Shown piece after piece: positions 6,149-12,649 of a stretch of DNA of 12,649 nucleotides. The translations under genes and the position numbers were made by a program. The notes under the pieces were generated by a model, which worked only from the letters and a program-made list of their open reading frames with translations, had not been told where the DNA came from and ran no database searches. Numbering within the stretch: the first letter of the stretch is position 1; every line of letters starts with the position of its first letter. The DNA comes from Deltaproteobacteria bacterium (GTDB lineage: Bacteria > Desulfobacterota > DSM-4660 > Desulfatiglandales > HGW-15). The DNA is taken from the NCBI GenBank assembly GCA_019308985.1, contig JAFDHB010000153.1:1-12649 (forward strand). The letters are read 5' to 3'.

Positions 6149-7104
6149 TCCGGCTAATGGGGCCAAACAAGAAAGGCATCATTAGGACAGCAGTACTGAT
6201 CCTGTTGGTCGTGGTCCTGGCGACGATCCCTCTCTGGACGACACGATATGTAGTTAATGTCGCCTTGCAGGTATGTGTTTTCGTTGCCATGGCATCCATG
6301 TGGAATCTCCTGGCAGGTTATTCGGGAATGGTTTCCCTTGGCCAGCAGATGTTTATTGGTCTAGGGGGTTATACCCTCGCAGTTCTTTCGCTTTATTACC
6401 ATTTCCCTGTCTTTCTGGGTGTCTTTCTGGGAGGAATTATGTCGGTCCTGCTTGCCATCATCATATCGATTCCCGTCTTTAGGATGAAAGGCGTATATTT
6501 CGCCATTGGGACGTGGGTGATAGGTGAGACACTGGGTATTTGCTTCAGCAACTGGGGTTATGTGAAATACGGTATGGGGCTTTTTATTCAACCGGCCTAC
6601 CGGCTCTCCATGTCATATATCTACTACGGGGCAGTAATTACGTGCATTGTATCAGTGCTCCTGGTCTATATCCTGCTGCGCTCGAACCTTGGCCTGGCGT
6701 TAATGGCCATACGAGATAACGACGTGGCATCTGAGGCACTGGGTGTTAATATGTTTCGTTGTAAATTTACATGTTTCCTGATCAGTGCCTTTATCACGGG
6801 TGTGGCAGCGGGAATATTGTACTTGAATACGATATTTATCCAACCTTTTGAGGCCTTTGGAATCGGATGGACCGTCAACTTGTTATTCATCGTGATCATA
6901 GGTGGTATTGGGACAATAGAAGGACCCATTATCGGGGCCCTCATATTTGTCTTGCTGCAACAGTTCCTCTCAGAATATGTGGGATACAACTTGATCATCC
7001 TGGGCACCATAACCATTATGGTGATATTTTTTGCTCCGAGAGGAATAGCAGGGACCTTGCAGCGGAAATATGGCATGGAGCTTTTCTGCGTGCGCCGCAC
7101 CTAA
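6145..7104 (+). CDS. livM: Branched-chain-type ABC permease (LivM-like)
   Basis: Second inner-membrane permease of the importer. Numbering from ATG 6145 (319 residues): first TM about 13-31, then WNLLAGYSGMVSLGQQMFIGLGGY (53-76), the family hallmark, GVYFAIGTWVIGE (116-128), the ATPase-contacting loop MAIRDNDVASEALGVN (187-202), and GGIGTIEGPIIGA (253-265). Eight to ten hydrophobic segments. It is short at the C-terminus compared with Escherichia coli LivM. Starts considered: TTG 6133, ATG 6145 (4-nt ATGA overlap with the livH stop, the typical coupling), and ATG 6157 (GGAG 12 nt upstream). I chose 6145. It is the last gene of the transporter block; a terminator-like hairpin follows. Confidence 0.92.
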   Translation: MIRLMGPNKKGIIRTAVLILLVVVLATIPLWTTRYVVNVALQVCVFVAMASMWNLLAGYSGMVSLGQQMFIGLGGYTLAVLSLYYHFPVFLGVFLGGIMSVLLAIIISIPVFRMKGVYFAIGTWVIGETLGICFSNWGYVKYGMGLFIQPAYRLSMSYIYYGAVITCIVSVLLVYILLRSNLGLALMAIRDNDVASEALGVNMFRCKFTCFLISAFITGVAAGILYLNTIFIQPFEAFGIGWTVNLLFIVIIGGIGTIEGPIIGALIFVLLQQFLSEYVGYNLIILGTITIMVIFFAPRGIAGTLQRKYGMELFCVRRT

Positions 7105-7159
7105 AACGTCTCTACGGAAGAAATTGAGGCAAGAGTCTGAGAGCATGAAACAAAAATAC

Positions 7160-7187
7160 GGTCTTTCACGTTTTTCCGTGAAGGACT
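7160..7187 (+). terminator. Terminator-like hairpin after livM
   Basis: GTCTTTCACG (7161-7170) pairs with CGTGAAGGAC (7177-7186), ten pairs including one T-G wobble, with a 6-nt T-rich loop. The bases after it (TCATTCTAATT) are moderately T-rich. Its position 56 nt past the livM stop and before a transposase remnant suits the end of the liv operon. The imperfect T-tract keeps this below certainty. Confidence 0.6.
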
Positions 7188-7202
7188 CATTCTAATTCCA
7201 AT

Positions 7203-7231
7203 TTGCAATCAAGATGATGTTAATGCATAAT
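7203..7231 (+). promoter_or_regulatory. Candidate sigma70 promoter for the transposase remnant
   Basis: TTGCAA (7203-7208) and CATAAT (7226-7231) are separated by exactly 17 bp; they match the -35 and -10 consensus at 4/6 and 5/6. A second CATAAT lies at 7243-7248. This sits in an AT-rich stretch after the liv terminator and about 50 bp before the transposase start. Confidence 0.4.
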
Positions 7232-7283
7232 TCTGTTTGTGCCATAATAGTCGAAGTTTTTATCAAGGAGGTACAAACAGAAA

Positions 7284-7781
7284 ATGGCCAGGCCAGCAAA
7301 TTTTACTGAAGACATGGTTAATGTGTCGAAACAACTTGTAAGGGAAGCTACTACGGCGCGAGAGCTTCGAACCGCTCTGAGTATTCTTATACCAAAGCTC
7401 TGTAGTGTTTCCAACGCTCAGACAGCTCAAGTGCTGGGTGTGGGTATTGCGACGGTAGTTCGGATGCAGAGGCAGATTCGCGATCAAGTTGAAGGAAAAC
7501 CGGTTCTCAAGGGGAACTGGGGAGGACGTCGGCGGCAAAGCCTTACGCTCGAAGAAGAAGCGGAGTTTCTTAAGCCATGGGTCAAGAAGGCGGAAACAGG
7601 AGGTGTGTTGGTGGTCCCGCCGATTCACGTTGCCCTGCAACAGCGACTTGGCAGACCGGTGGCGGCTTCCACTGTTTACAGAATGCTGGCTCGTCATGGG
7701 TGGCGAAAGGTAGAACCCGATACGTGCCATCCGAAGCGGGATGCCGAAGCCAAACAGGGTGGCGTGAGAAGAATTGAGTAA
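7284..7781 (+). pseudogene. Truncated IS630-family transposase, DNA-binding half only
   Basis: N-terminal part of an IS630-type transposase. A first helix-turn-helix lies at about 42-66 (SNAQTAQVLGVGIATVVRM), a GGRRRQ linker at 80-85, and a second winged-helix segment at 112-141 ending STVYRMLARHGWRKV, followed by PDTCHPKRDAEA (145-156), a classic IS630 junction. The frame then diverges: reading one base back from 7751 gives QTGWREKN and a stop at 7775, which looks like the family continuation after a 1-bp loss. The DDE catalytic domain (about 200 residues) is absent; only 167 bp remain before the ferredoxin gene. ATG 7284 has AAGGAGGT at 7265-7272 and a candidate promoter. It is a broken insertion sequence; a residual DNA-binding protein could still be made. 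Confidence 0.8.
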
Positions 7782-7794
7782 ATGGCCTGGCACT

Positions 7795-7857
7795 GATTAC
7801 CTCGGGTGTCGCAAATTGTTCTCGTCAGAACCGTCCAGGCATGCCGCCCGAGTGATC
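7795..7857. repeat. Imperfect inverted repeat after the transposase fragment
   Basis: GATTACCTCGGGTG (7795-7808) and CGCCCGAGTGATC (7845-7857) are reverse complements apart from one bulged base and two transitions; CTCGGG/CCCGAG is perfect. The loop is 36 nt. It could be a terminator-like fold or a leftover of the insertion-sequence end. Confidence 0.3.
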
Positions 7858-7864
7858 TAGGGGT

Positions 7865-7893
7865 TTGTCGGGGGTTAAGAGGTAAGATATATT
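7865..7893 (+). promoter_or_regulatory. Candidate sigma70 promoter of the ferredoxin-flavoprotein operon
   Basis: TTGTCG (7865-7870) and TATATT (7888-7893) are 17 bp apart and match the -35/-10 consensus at 4/6 and 5/6. It lies 56 bp upstream of the ferredoxin start and is the only good match in the gap, so the downstream genes probably form their own operon. Confidence 0.45.
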
Positions 7894-7948
7894 GAGGATT
7901 ATAAAAGAAGCCAATCATATTCTGTCGTTATTTTGGGAGGAGGAAGAT

Positions 7949-8188
7949 ATGCCACCGATCATCATTGAAGAGAAATGCAATGCATGCGGGGTATGCGCTG
8001 ATATATGCCCCACGGATGTGTTTCGCGTTGTAGAGAAAAAACAAATCCCTGAGATAAGGTACCCGGAAGAGTGCTGGCACTGTAATTCATGTGTCTTGGA
8101 CTGTAAGCAGGAAGCAATAAAGCTGAGGATTCCTCTGCCTGCCATGATGCTTTACGTTGATGCTCCTGCCGGGACTGCTCAGGAATGA
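7949..8188 (+). CDS. 2x[4Fe-4S] ferredoxin, AprB-like electron-transfer subunit
   Basis: Small cytoplasmic iron-sulfur protein, probably the electron-transfer partner of the flavoprotein encoded next. In 79 residues it has two cluster motifs: Cys10, 13, 16, 20 (CNACGVCADICP) and Cys42, 45, 48, 52 (CWHCNSCVLDC). The CWxCxSC second motif with Trp after the first Cys resembles the beta subunit of adenylylsulfate reductase, but the long C-terminal tail that wraps AprA is absent, and the second motif ends CK rather than CP. ATG 7949 is chosen for its strong ribosome site (GGGAGGAGG, 7935-7943); an in-frame TTG at 7892 overlaps the likely -10 box. The stop overlaps an ATG at 8185 in the flavoprotein frame. 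Confidence 0.9.
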   Translation: MPPIIIEEKCNACGVCADICPTDVFRVVEKKQIPEIRYPEECWHCNSCVLDCKQEAIKLRIPLPAMMLYVDAPAGTAQE

Positions 8189-8259
8189 TGTCACAAGACA
8201 GCTTCGGTTTCCCCTCAAGGGTGTTTCGCGGGCAGCTTGACCAAGGAGGGATCAATTGC

Positions 8260-9933
8260 ATGATTGAGATAGACAAGACACCCATTGAAACGGACGTCCT
8301 GGTTGTAGGAGGCGGCATTGCAGGCCTTATGGCTGCAATAAATGCAGCTGAACAGGGAGTAAGTGTCCTCGTGGCTGAGAAGGCCAATACCAAAAGAAGT
8401 GGGTCGGGAGCAACTGGAAACGACCATTTTCTTTGCTATATCCCCGATGTTCATGGTAACGACATTGAACCTATTCTTAAAGAGACCCAAAACAGCCTGA
8501 TCGGGGGATATCACGACAGCACCCACACCATCAAGTTTCTGGAGCAGTCCTTTGATAGGGTAAGAGACTGGGATGCCTGGGGCATTTCGATGAGGCCAAG
8601 GGGGAAGTGGGAATTCATGGGCCATGCTTTTCCTGGGAGACCCCGCATCTGGCTAAAGTATGCCGGGCATAACCAGAAGGAAGTTCTCACCAGGGAGGCA
8701 AAAAGGCGTGGAGTTATTATCGAGAACCACCTTCCGATCACAGATGTCATTACGAGCGAGGGCGAGGTCATTGGAGCCATCGGCCTGAGTATCAGGCAGG
8801 AAGAACCTGTCCTGAAGGTGTGCCGAACAAAGAGTGTTATTCTCACCACGGGCTCTGCGAGCAGATTGTATCCGGCGGCGCCAAGCCCGGGGTGGTTATT
8901 CAATACCGCTTTCTGCCCGAGTTGCACGGGAGCCGCCCAAGCCATAGCCTACAGGGCAGATGCGAAACTGGTTAACATGGAATTCCCCAACAGGCATGCG
9001 GGGCCGAAATTTCTTGCGCGGTGTGGGAAATCGAGTTGGATCGGGGTGTACAAAGACCCGCACAGAAAGCCCATAGGCCCTTTCGTAACCAAACCGACAA
9101 AAGAGCTGGGTGATATAACATCAGATGTATGGAACTCTGTTTTCACAGACATGCACAGGTCGGGGAGAGGCCCCGCATACATAGACTGCACGGAGACAGC
9201 CGAGGAAGATATCGAGTACATGCTCTGGGGCATGGAGAACGAGGGTCTGACCGCAATGCTCAACTACATGGAAGAGGAAGGCATTGACGTGCGGAAGCAC
9301 ATGGTGGAGTTTATGCAATACGAGCCTCATCTGATAGGTCGTGGCATTGACATAGACCTCAACGCTGAAAGCAGCGTAAGGGGCCTTTATGCTGCCGGTG
9401 ATCCGGTCGGCAATTTTCGGGCCGATATAGCAGGCGCGGCAACTTTCGGGTGGATAGCCGGTCAGAGCGCAGCAAACAGGGCGAAAGGTCTTACCGGTTT
9501 TCAAAAAGCTGAGCAGAATCCCTTGGTCAATGAGCGGGCCTGCCTTTACTCTGGGTTTGTTGAAAGGCAGTATGGCCCCAGTTGGAAAGAAGCCAACCTT
9601 GCGCTTCAGCAGATAATGAAAGACTATGCCGGAACGGTCGTGAGATCAGAGACCTTGCTCAAGGCCGGATTGAAGTATTTCGGAGACTTGAAGGAAAAGG
9701 CCCTGAACACGGTGGTTGCCAGCGATTCACATGACCTCATGAGGACAATGGAAGTTCTTGATCTCATGGAATGCGGTGAAATGATATTTGTCACGGCACT
9801 CGAAAGAAGAGAGACCAGAGGGCTCCATATAAGATCTGATTTTCCTTTTACGAATCCCCTGCTGCAAGATAAATGGATCACTGTGAGAAAGGAGGATGGT
9901 GAGCCCAAAGTTGAATGGCGCGATAAAAAGTAG
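8260..9933 (+). CDS. AprA/FrdA-like FAD-dependent oxidoreductase
   Basis: Flavoprotein of the fumarate reductase / succinate dehydrogenase / adenylylsulfate reductase alpha superfamily, probably taking or giving electrons through the ferredoxin encoded upstream; cytoplasmic, no signal peptide. From ATG 8260 (557 residues): dinucleotide fold VLVVGGGIAGL (13-23), EKANTKRSGSGATGND (40-55) as in AprA, the second FAD segment VRGLYAAGDPVG (373-384) with AATFGWIAGQSAA (393-405), and the C-terminal helical domain with RRETRGLHIRSDFP (516-529), typical of SdhA/FrdA/AprA. It is shorter than true AprA. ATG 8260 has AAGGAGGG at 8243-8250; an earlier ATG at 8185 overlaps the ferredoxin stop and would add 25 residues ahead of the family N-terminus. 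The substrate is unknown; I do not call it the dissimilatory APS reductase, because size and neighbours differ. Confidence 0.88.
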   Translation: MIEIDKTPIETDVLVVGGGIAGLMAAINAAEQGVSVLVAEKANTKRSGSGATGNDHFLCYIPDVHGNDIEPILKETQNSLIGGYHDSTHTIKFLEQSFDRVRDWDAWGISMRPRGKWEFMGHAFPGRPRIWLKYAGHNQKEVLTREAKRRGVIIENHLPITDVITSEGEVIGAIGLSIRQEEPVLKVCRTKSVILTTGSASRLYPAAPSPGWLFNTAFCPSCTGAAQAIAYRADAKLVNMEFPNRHAGPKFLARCGKSSWIGVYKDPHRKPIGPFVTKPTKELGDITSDVWNSVFTDMHRSGRGPAYIDCTETAEEDIEYMLWGMENEGLTAMLNYMEEEGIDVRKHMVEFMQYEPHLIGRGIDIDLNAESSVRGLYAAGDPVGNFRADIAGAATFGWIAGQSAANRAKGLTGFQKAEQNPLVNERACLYSGFVERQYGPSWKEANLALQQIMKDYAGTVVRSETLLKAGLKYFGDLKEKALNTVVASDSHDLMRTMEVLDLMECGEMIFVTALERRETRGLHIRSDFPFTNPLLQDKWITVRKEDGEPKVEWRDKK

Positions 9934-9994
9934 GCGTTTTTGAGGTGGAATCCGAGAAAGGGGTGAATAACGTTAAGAAAGGGGGTAACCGGAG

Positions 9995-11701
9995 ATGATA
10001 GACAGGAGCATATCTTCTTTGAGAACTTTGCGTCCGGATACGGACTTCGACAAATCCATTTTCTGGTTCCGTGATGACCTTCACCAGCCCTATGCGATCT
10101 CTCCCATGGGTATGACTACCCTTCAGGCACACCATGCCTGGGGGTACCATGTGGCGGCAGAGGAAACGAAGTTGCCCTCATCAAAGGGAGGTCACGTCAA
10201 GATACACAAGGGGCGGGTCTACATTGGCTTTGCCCTGATTGATGACCCCGAGGAGATCAAGAAGCGGGAGCCGGAATTCGGCAAGCTGGTGGAGTATTGT
10301 ATCGACCACTGGGACGAGTACTACCAGAAGTATATCCAGGAGGTCATTTCCAACCTGGACACCTTGAACTGTGTTGATGCTGACAAACTGATCCTTCCAC
10401 ACCTCCTTGAGCACCTCAAGAGGGCGGAAAGGATCAATCGGAGGAATTGGGAAATCCACTTCATGCTTATGTATCCGGCAGACGCGGTCTATTTTACCTT
10501 TGAAGATTTCTGCAACAAGCACGGGCTGGAGGAAAAGGATTTCGTCAACATGTTGAGGGGCTTTGAGAGCATTGCCACACAGACGGATGAGGAGATGTGG
10601 GGATTGGCAAAGCTGGCGGAGCAATGTGACATCAAAGACACCATCGCCAGTACTGATAGCGGGGAACTCCTCGCAAAGCTGGCGGGAAATGAGGGGGCCC
10701 GGCCCTGGTTGGACAAATTTCAACGCTTTCTCGATATATACGGTAACAGGGTGGTGGCCGCACACCTGGATGTAACCACCCCCACCTGGAGAGAGGATCC
10801 GGTTCCTGTCCTGGATACCATCAAGGGCTATTTCAAGCGCATGGAAGAGGGCTGGGATTTCTATGAGTCAAAGAAGGAGACCCATGACCAGAGGGAGAAG
10901 GCCATCTCGGATTTCGAGGGCACGCTCAAGGACGATGATGAAAGAAAGACCTTCAGACGCCTCCTAAAGGGCGCTCAAGGGGCCTATGCCTTTCAGGAAG
11001 ACCATGGTTTCTACATAGATCAGGGCTCTACGGCCGCCCTAAGAAATGCCATCATAGCCTGTGGAAAGAGGCTCTACAGGAGGGGGCTCCTTGAAAAAGC
11101 GGAAGACGTCCTCTTCATGACCTACCATGAGCTGGTGGAAACCCTGGAGGCCCTCATCCAAAACGAAAAGATAGCACGGTACCACTACAGTGCTCTCGTC
11201 CCTAACCTAGTGAAGGAAAGAAAGGAAGACGCCCGAATGGCCGAGGGGCTGGATGCCCCCCTGACCTTCGGAAACGTGCCGGAAAAGATGACGGACCCCG
11301 TGGGGACCAAAGTCTTCGGTATCATTGATGAGATCCTCCATCCCAGGGGGGAAAGGATTGTGGCCGAGCGGCTGGAAGGATTTCCCGGGGCCCCGGGTGT
11401 TGTTGAGGGCCCCGCACGGGTCGTGATGGACTACCAGGACTTTCAGAAGGTCAAGGCCGGGGAGATATTGGTATGCCCGTACACGGGAACCGCATGGACA
11501 CCCCTCTTTGTCAAGATAGCCGGCGTGGTTACGGACACGGGCGGGATGTTGACCCATGCCGCCATTGCCGCCAGGGAATACAACATCCCTGCGGTGGTGG
11601 GGACATGGAATGCGACCAATTCCATCAGGGATGGGGATACCATAAGAATAGACGGTAACACCGGAATCGTGGATGTGATCAAGAGGGCAGACAAATCTTA
11701 A
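9995..11701 (+). CDS. PEP-synthase-type phosphohistidine (swivel) protein without ATP-grasp
   Basis: A 568-residue protein with the C-terminal PEP-utilizing mobile domain: GFPGAPGVVEGPARVV (462-477), CPYTGTAWTPLF (494-505) and DTGGMLTHAAIAAREYNIPAVVG (514-536), in which His521 is the phosphorylatable histidine. The middle part, including YAFQEDHGFYIDQ (331-343), GKRLYRRGLLEKAEDVLFMT (357-376), resembles the helical substrate domain of rifampin phosphotransferase and PEP-synthase-like enzymes. The N-terminal ATP-grasp domain of those enzymes is missing: residues 1-80 show no ATP-grasp motif. This layout matches the alpha subunit of phenylphosphate synthase, which relies on a separate ATP-binding subunit. 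Likely role: carrying phosphate from ATP to a hydroxyl or enol substrate in the cytoplasm. ATG 9995 follows AAAGGGGG (9978-9985). The substrate is unknown; the partner is not in the window. Confidence 0.85.
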   Translation: MIDRSISSLRTLRPDTDFDKSIFWFRDDLHQPYAISPMGMTTLQAHHAWGYHVAAEETKLPSSKGGHVKIHKGRVYIGFALIDDPEEIKKREPEFGKLVEYCIDHWDEYYQKYIQEVISNLDTLNCVDADKLILPHLLEHLKRAERINRRNWEIHFMLMYPADAVYFTFEDFCNKHGLEEKDFVNMLRGFESIATQTDEEMWGLAKLAEQCDIKDTIASTDSGELLAKLAGNEGARPWLDKFQRFLDIYGNRVVAAHLDVTTPTWREDPVPVLDTIKGYFKRMEEGWDFYESKKETHDQREKAISDFEGTLKDDDERKTFRRLLKGAQGAYAFQEDHGFYIDQGSTAALRNAIIACGKRLYRRGLLEKAEDVLFMTYHELVETLEALIQNEKIARYHYSALVPNLVKERKEDARMAEGLDAPLTFGNVPEKMTDPVGTKVFGIIDEILHPRGERIVAERLEGFPGAPGVVEGPARVVMDYQDFQKVKAGEILVCPYTGTAWTPLFVKIAGVVTDTGGMLTHAAIAAREYNIPAVVGTWNATNSIRDGDTIRIDGNTGIVDVIKRADKS

Positions 11702-11719
11702 TTGGAGCCAGGGGTCCCG

Positions 11720-12268
11720 ATGACTTTCTATGAATTCGAAGGGAAAAGGCCACGGGTGGATGAAGGGGCATTTATTCATCCGCAGGCGGTATTGATAGGG
11801 GACGTGACAGTAGAGGCAGGTTGCTATGTCGGCGCGGGGGCCATCCTGAGGGGGGACATAGGCGCTGTCAAGATCGGGAAGGGCTCGAATGTCCAGGAAA
11901 ACTGTGTCCTTCATGCCTTTCCGGACAAGATCACCTTGCTCCACAAAGACACACATATCGGCCATGGGTGTATACTCCACGGGTGTGAGGTTTGCTCCAA
12001 TGTGCTCGTGGGAATGGGGTCCATTATCGCAGACGGGGCCAAGATCAACAGCAACTGCCTCATTGGGGCCGGGAGCTTTGTCAGCTTCGGTACGGAGATA
12101 CCCCCCAACAGCGTCGTAATGGGATCCCCGGCAAAGGTTGTTAAGGAGATCAGCACTGATCAGCTGGAACAACTTGTTGGCTCAAGGGAGATTTACCAGG
12201 ATCTTGCAAGACGTCACTTAGAGGCCTTTAAGGAGGTGGGGATTCGAGAGGTCCTGAAAAAAAGATGA
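11720..12268 (+). CDS. Gamma-carbonic anhydrase-like hexapeptide-repeat protein (PaaY/CaiE/YrdA type)
   Basis: Left-handed beta-helix protein of the gamma-carbonic anhydrase family, normally a trimer. From ATG 11720 (182 residues) the hexapeptide repeats run from about 20 to 145 (for example VLIGDVTVEAGCYVGAGAIL). The three zinc-ligand histidines are present: His65 (CVLHAF), His82 (IGHGC) and His87 (ILHGC). RGDIG at 44-48 matches the family's conserved Arg-Gly-Asp segment. After the helix, GSPAKVVKEIS leads to a C-terminal alpha-helix. Members act as carbonic anhydrases, or like PaaY as thioesterases or metal-binding accessory proteins, so the reaction is open. An in-frame TTG at 11702 is possible, but ATG 11720 has AGGGG close upstream and fits the family start. 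Only 18 nt separate it from the preceding stop, so it is co-transcribed. Confidence 0.88.
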   Translation: MTFYEFEGKRPRVDEGAFIHPQAVLIGDVTVEAGCYVGAGAILRGDIGAVKIGKGSNVQENCVLHAFPDKITLLHKDTHIGHGCILHGCEVCSNVLVGMGSIIADGAKINSNCLIGAGSFVSFGTEIPPNSVVMGSPAKVVKEISTDQLEQLVGSREIYQDLARRHLEAFKEVGIREVLKKR

Positions 12269-12314
12269 AGGCGGTCCATGCAGGAGGGGGTTGAGACATT
12301 TCGCAGGGCGAGAG

Positions 12315-12649
12315 ATGTCATTCGAAACGGGATTCGGAAAATTCAAGGAAGGGACCTATCGGTTGAGCAGGGTCATCAATGGGGCAGGAGTTTTCCTGCT
12401 CCTTGCCATTATGTTCCTGCTTGTGGCGGAGGTCATATCAAGGCGCTTTTTCAGCCGATCTTTTACGGGGACCTATGAAGTGGTCCAATTCATGCTGGTC
12501 ACCCTTGTCTTCCTGGGCGTGGCCTATACGGGGACGAAGAAGGACCATATCGTCGTTGATCTTGTCCTGTCGAGGTTTTCGCCAAGGTTCCAGCACCTCG
12601 TTGACAGCCTGACGACCTTCCTGAGTTTCAGTCTCCTTGGCCTCATCAC
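12315..12649 (+). CDS. dctQ: TRAP transporter small permease (DctQ-like), 3' end outside window
   Basis: Small inner-membrane subunit of a TRAP transporter, which imports organic acids using an ion gradient and a periplasmic binding protein. The frame from ATG 12315 is open to the window end (111 codons plus 2 bases). TM1 at about 22-40 (FLLLAIMFLLVAEVISRRF), then GTYEVVQFMLVTLVFLGVAY (52-71) and TKKDHIVVDL (74-83), the classic DctQ pattern, and the start of TM3 from about 98. A modest ribosome site (AGGG, 12305-12308) precedes the ATG. It starts 46 nt after the hexapeptide-protein stop on the same strand, so it probably belongs to the operon. The large permease (DctM) and binding protein (DctP) should lie just beyond the window. 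Confidence 0.9.
   Translation, partial: MSFETGFGKFKEGTYRLSRVINGAGVFLLLAIMFLLVAEVISRRFFSRSFTGTYEVVQFMLVTLVFLGVAYTGTKKDHIVVDLVLSRFSPRFQHLVDSLTTFLSFSLLGLI

Larger units (their letters stand above)
7200..7860 (+). mobile_element. IS630-type insertion sequence remnant (approximate limits)
   Basis: The transposase fragment and its flanks separate the liv block from the ferredoxin operon. I could not find matching terminal inverted repeats or the TA target duplication expected for IS630, so the limits are approximate and the right end is probably deleted. Confidence 0.45.

Noticed and set aside
7782..7948. Remnant of the IS630 catalytic domain in other frames
   Set aside because: Read in all + frames this stretch is broken by stops and shows only vague resemblance to the QDEARFG region; not enough to annotate.
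9963..9998. Possible 11-codon leader peptide (GTG 9963) ending on the swivel-protein start
   Set aside because: Its ribosome-site-like AGAAAGGGG directly abuts the GTG with no spacing; the purine-rich repeats at 9955-9963 and 9976-9985 are adequately explained as ribosome-site sequence for ATG 9995.
11207..12172. Long open frame on the - strand (321 codons)
   Set aside because: It lies antisense across the swivel-protein C-terminus and the hexapeptide protein, both of which carry clear family motifs on the + strand; its translation is Pro/His-rich with no recognisable domain.
12278..12478. Short + strand frame starting ATG 12278
   Set aside because: Overlaps dctQ in another frame; dctQ has clear TM segments and TRAP motifs, this frame has none.
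1..12649. CRISPR array, tRNA, rRNA or phage/defence genes
   Set aside because: No regularly spaced repeats, no tRNA-like cloverleaf or rRNA signature, and all long genes are accounted for by metabolic, transport or transposase families.

Overview
The window reads as part of the chromosome of an anaerobic Gram-negative bacterium, most likely a sulfate-reducing or syntrophic member of the Desulfobacterota. The grounds are gene content: an anaerobe-type 3-hydroxyacyl-CoA dehydrogenase, Liv-type and TRAP-type transporters, and a ferredoxin/flavoprotein pair resembling a small adenylylsulfate reductase. The taxonomy is inference; no rRNA or tRNA gene is visible. All recognisable genes lie on the + strand.

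Layout. (1) 2-709: 3' part of a 3-hydroxybutyryl-CoA dehydrogenase-like gene, the end of an operon entering from the left. (2) 710-1083: a gene-free gap holding a 214-bp element bounded by a 31-bp inverted repeat (29/31 matched), with further hairpins and a tandem palindromic repeat inside. (3) 1084-7104: a metal-dependent amidohydrolase/decarboxylase-like gene, a Tat-exported substrate-binding protein and a full branched-chain-amino-acid-type ABC importer (livG, livF, livH, livM). A strong hairpin with a competing alternative stem separates the binding-protein gene from livG, and a terminator-like hairpin follows livM. (4) 7200-7860: a truncated IS630-family transposase that keeps its promoter, ribosome site and DNA-binding half but has lost the catalytic domain. 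(5) 7865-12649: a second operon with its own candidate promoter: a 2x[4Fe-4S] ferredoxin, an AprA/FrdA-like FAD oxidoreductase, a PEP-synthase-type phosphohistidine (swivel) protein without an ATP-grasp domain, a gamma-carbonic-anhydrase-like hexapeptide protein, and the start of a TRAP small permease (dctQ) that runs off the window.

How the genes may work together (inference). The left operon looks like uptake of a small, possibly aromatic or cyclic carboxylate through a Liv-type importer, followed by amidohydrolase-family decarboxylation or hydrolysis and beta-oxidation-type CoA chemistry. The right operon looks like a separate catabolic module: TRAP uptake, ATP-dependent phosphoryl activation through the swivel-histidine protein (as in phenylphosphate synthase, whose ATP-grasp partner is a separate subunit), an electron-transfer step by the ferredoxin/flavoprotein pair, and CO2/bicarbonate or thioester handling by the hexapeptide protein. 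I know of no characterised pathway with this combination, and it is the best candidate here for an undescribed system.
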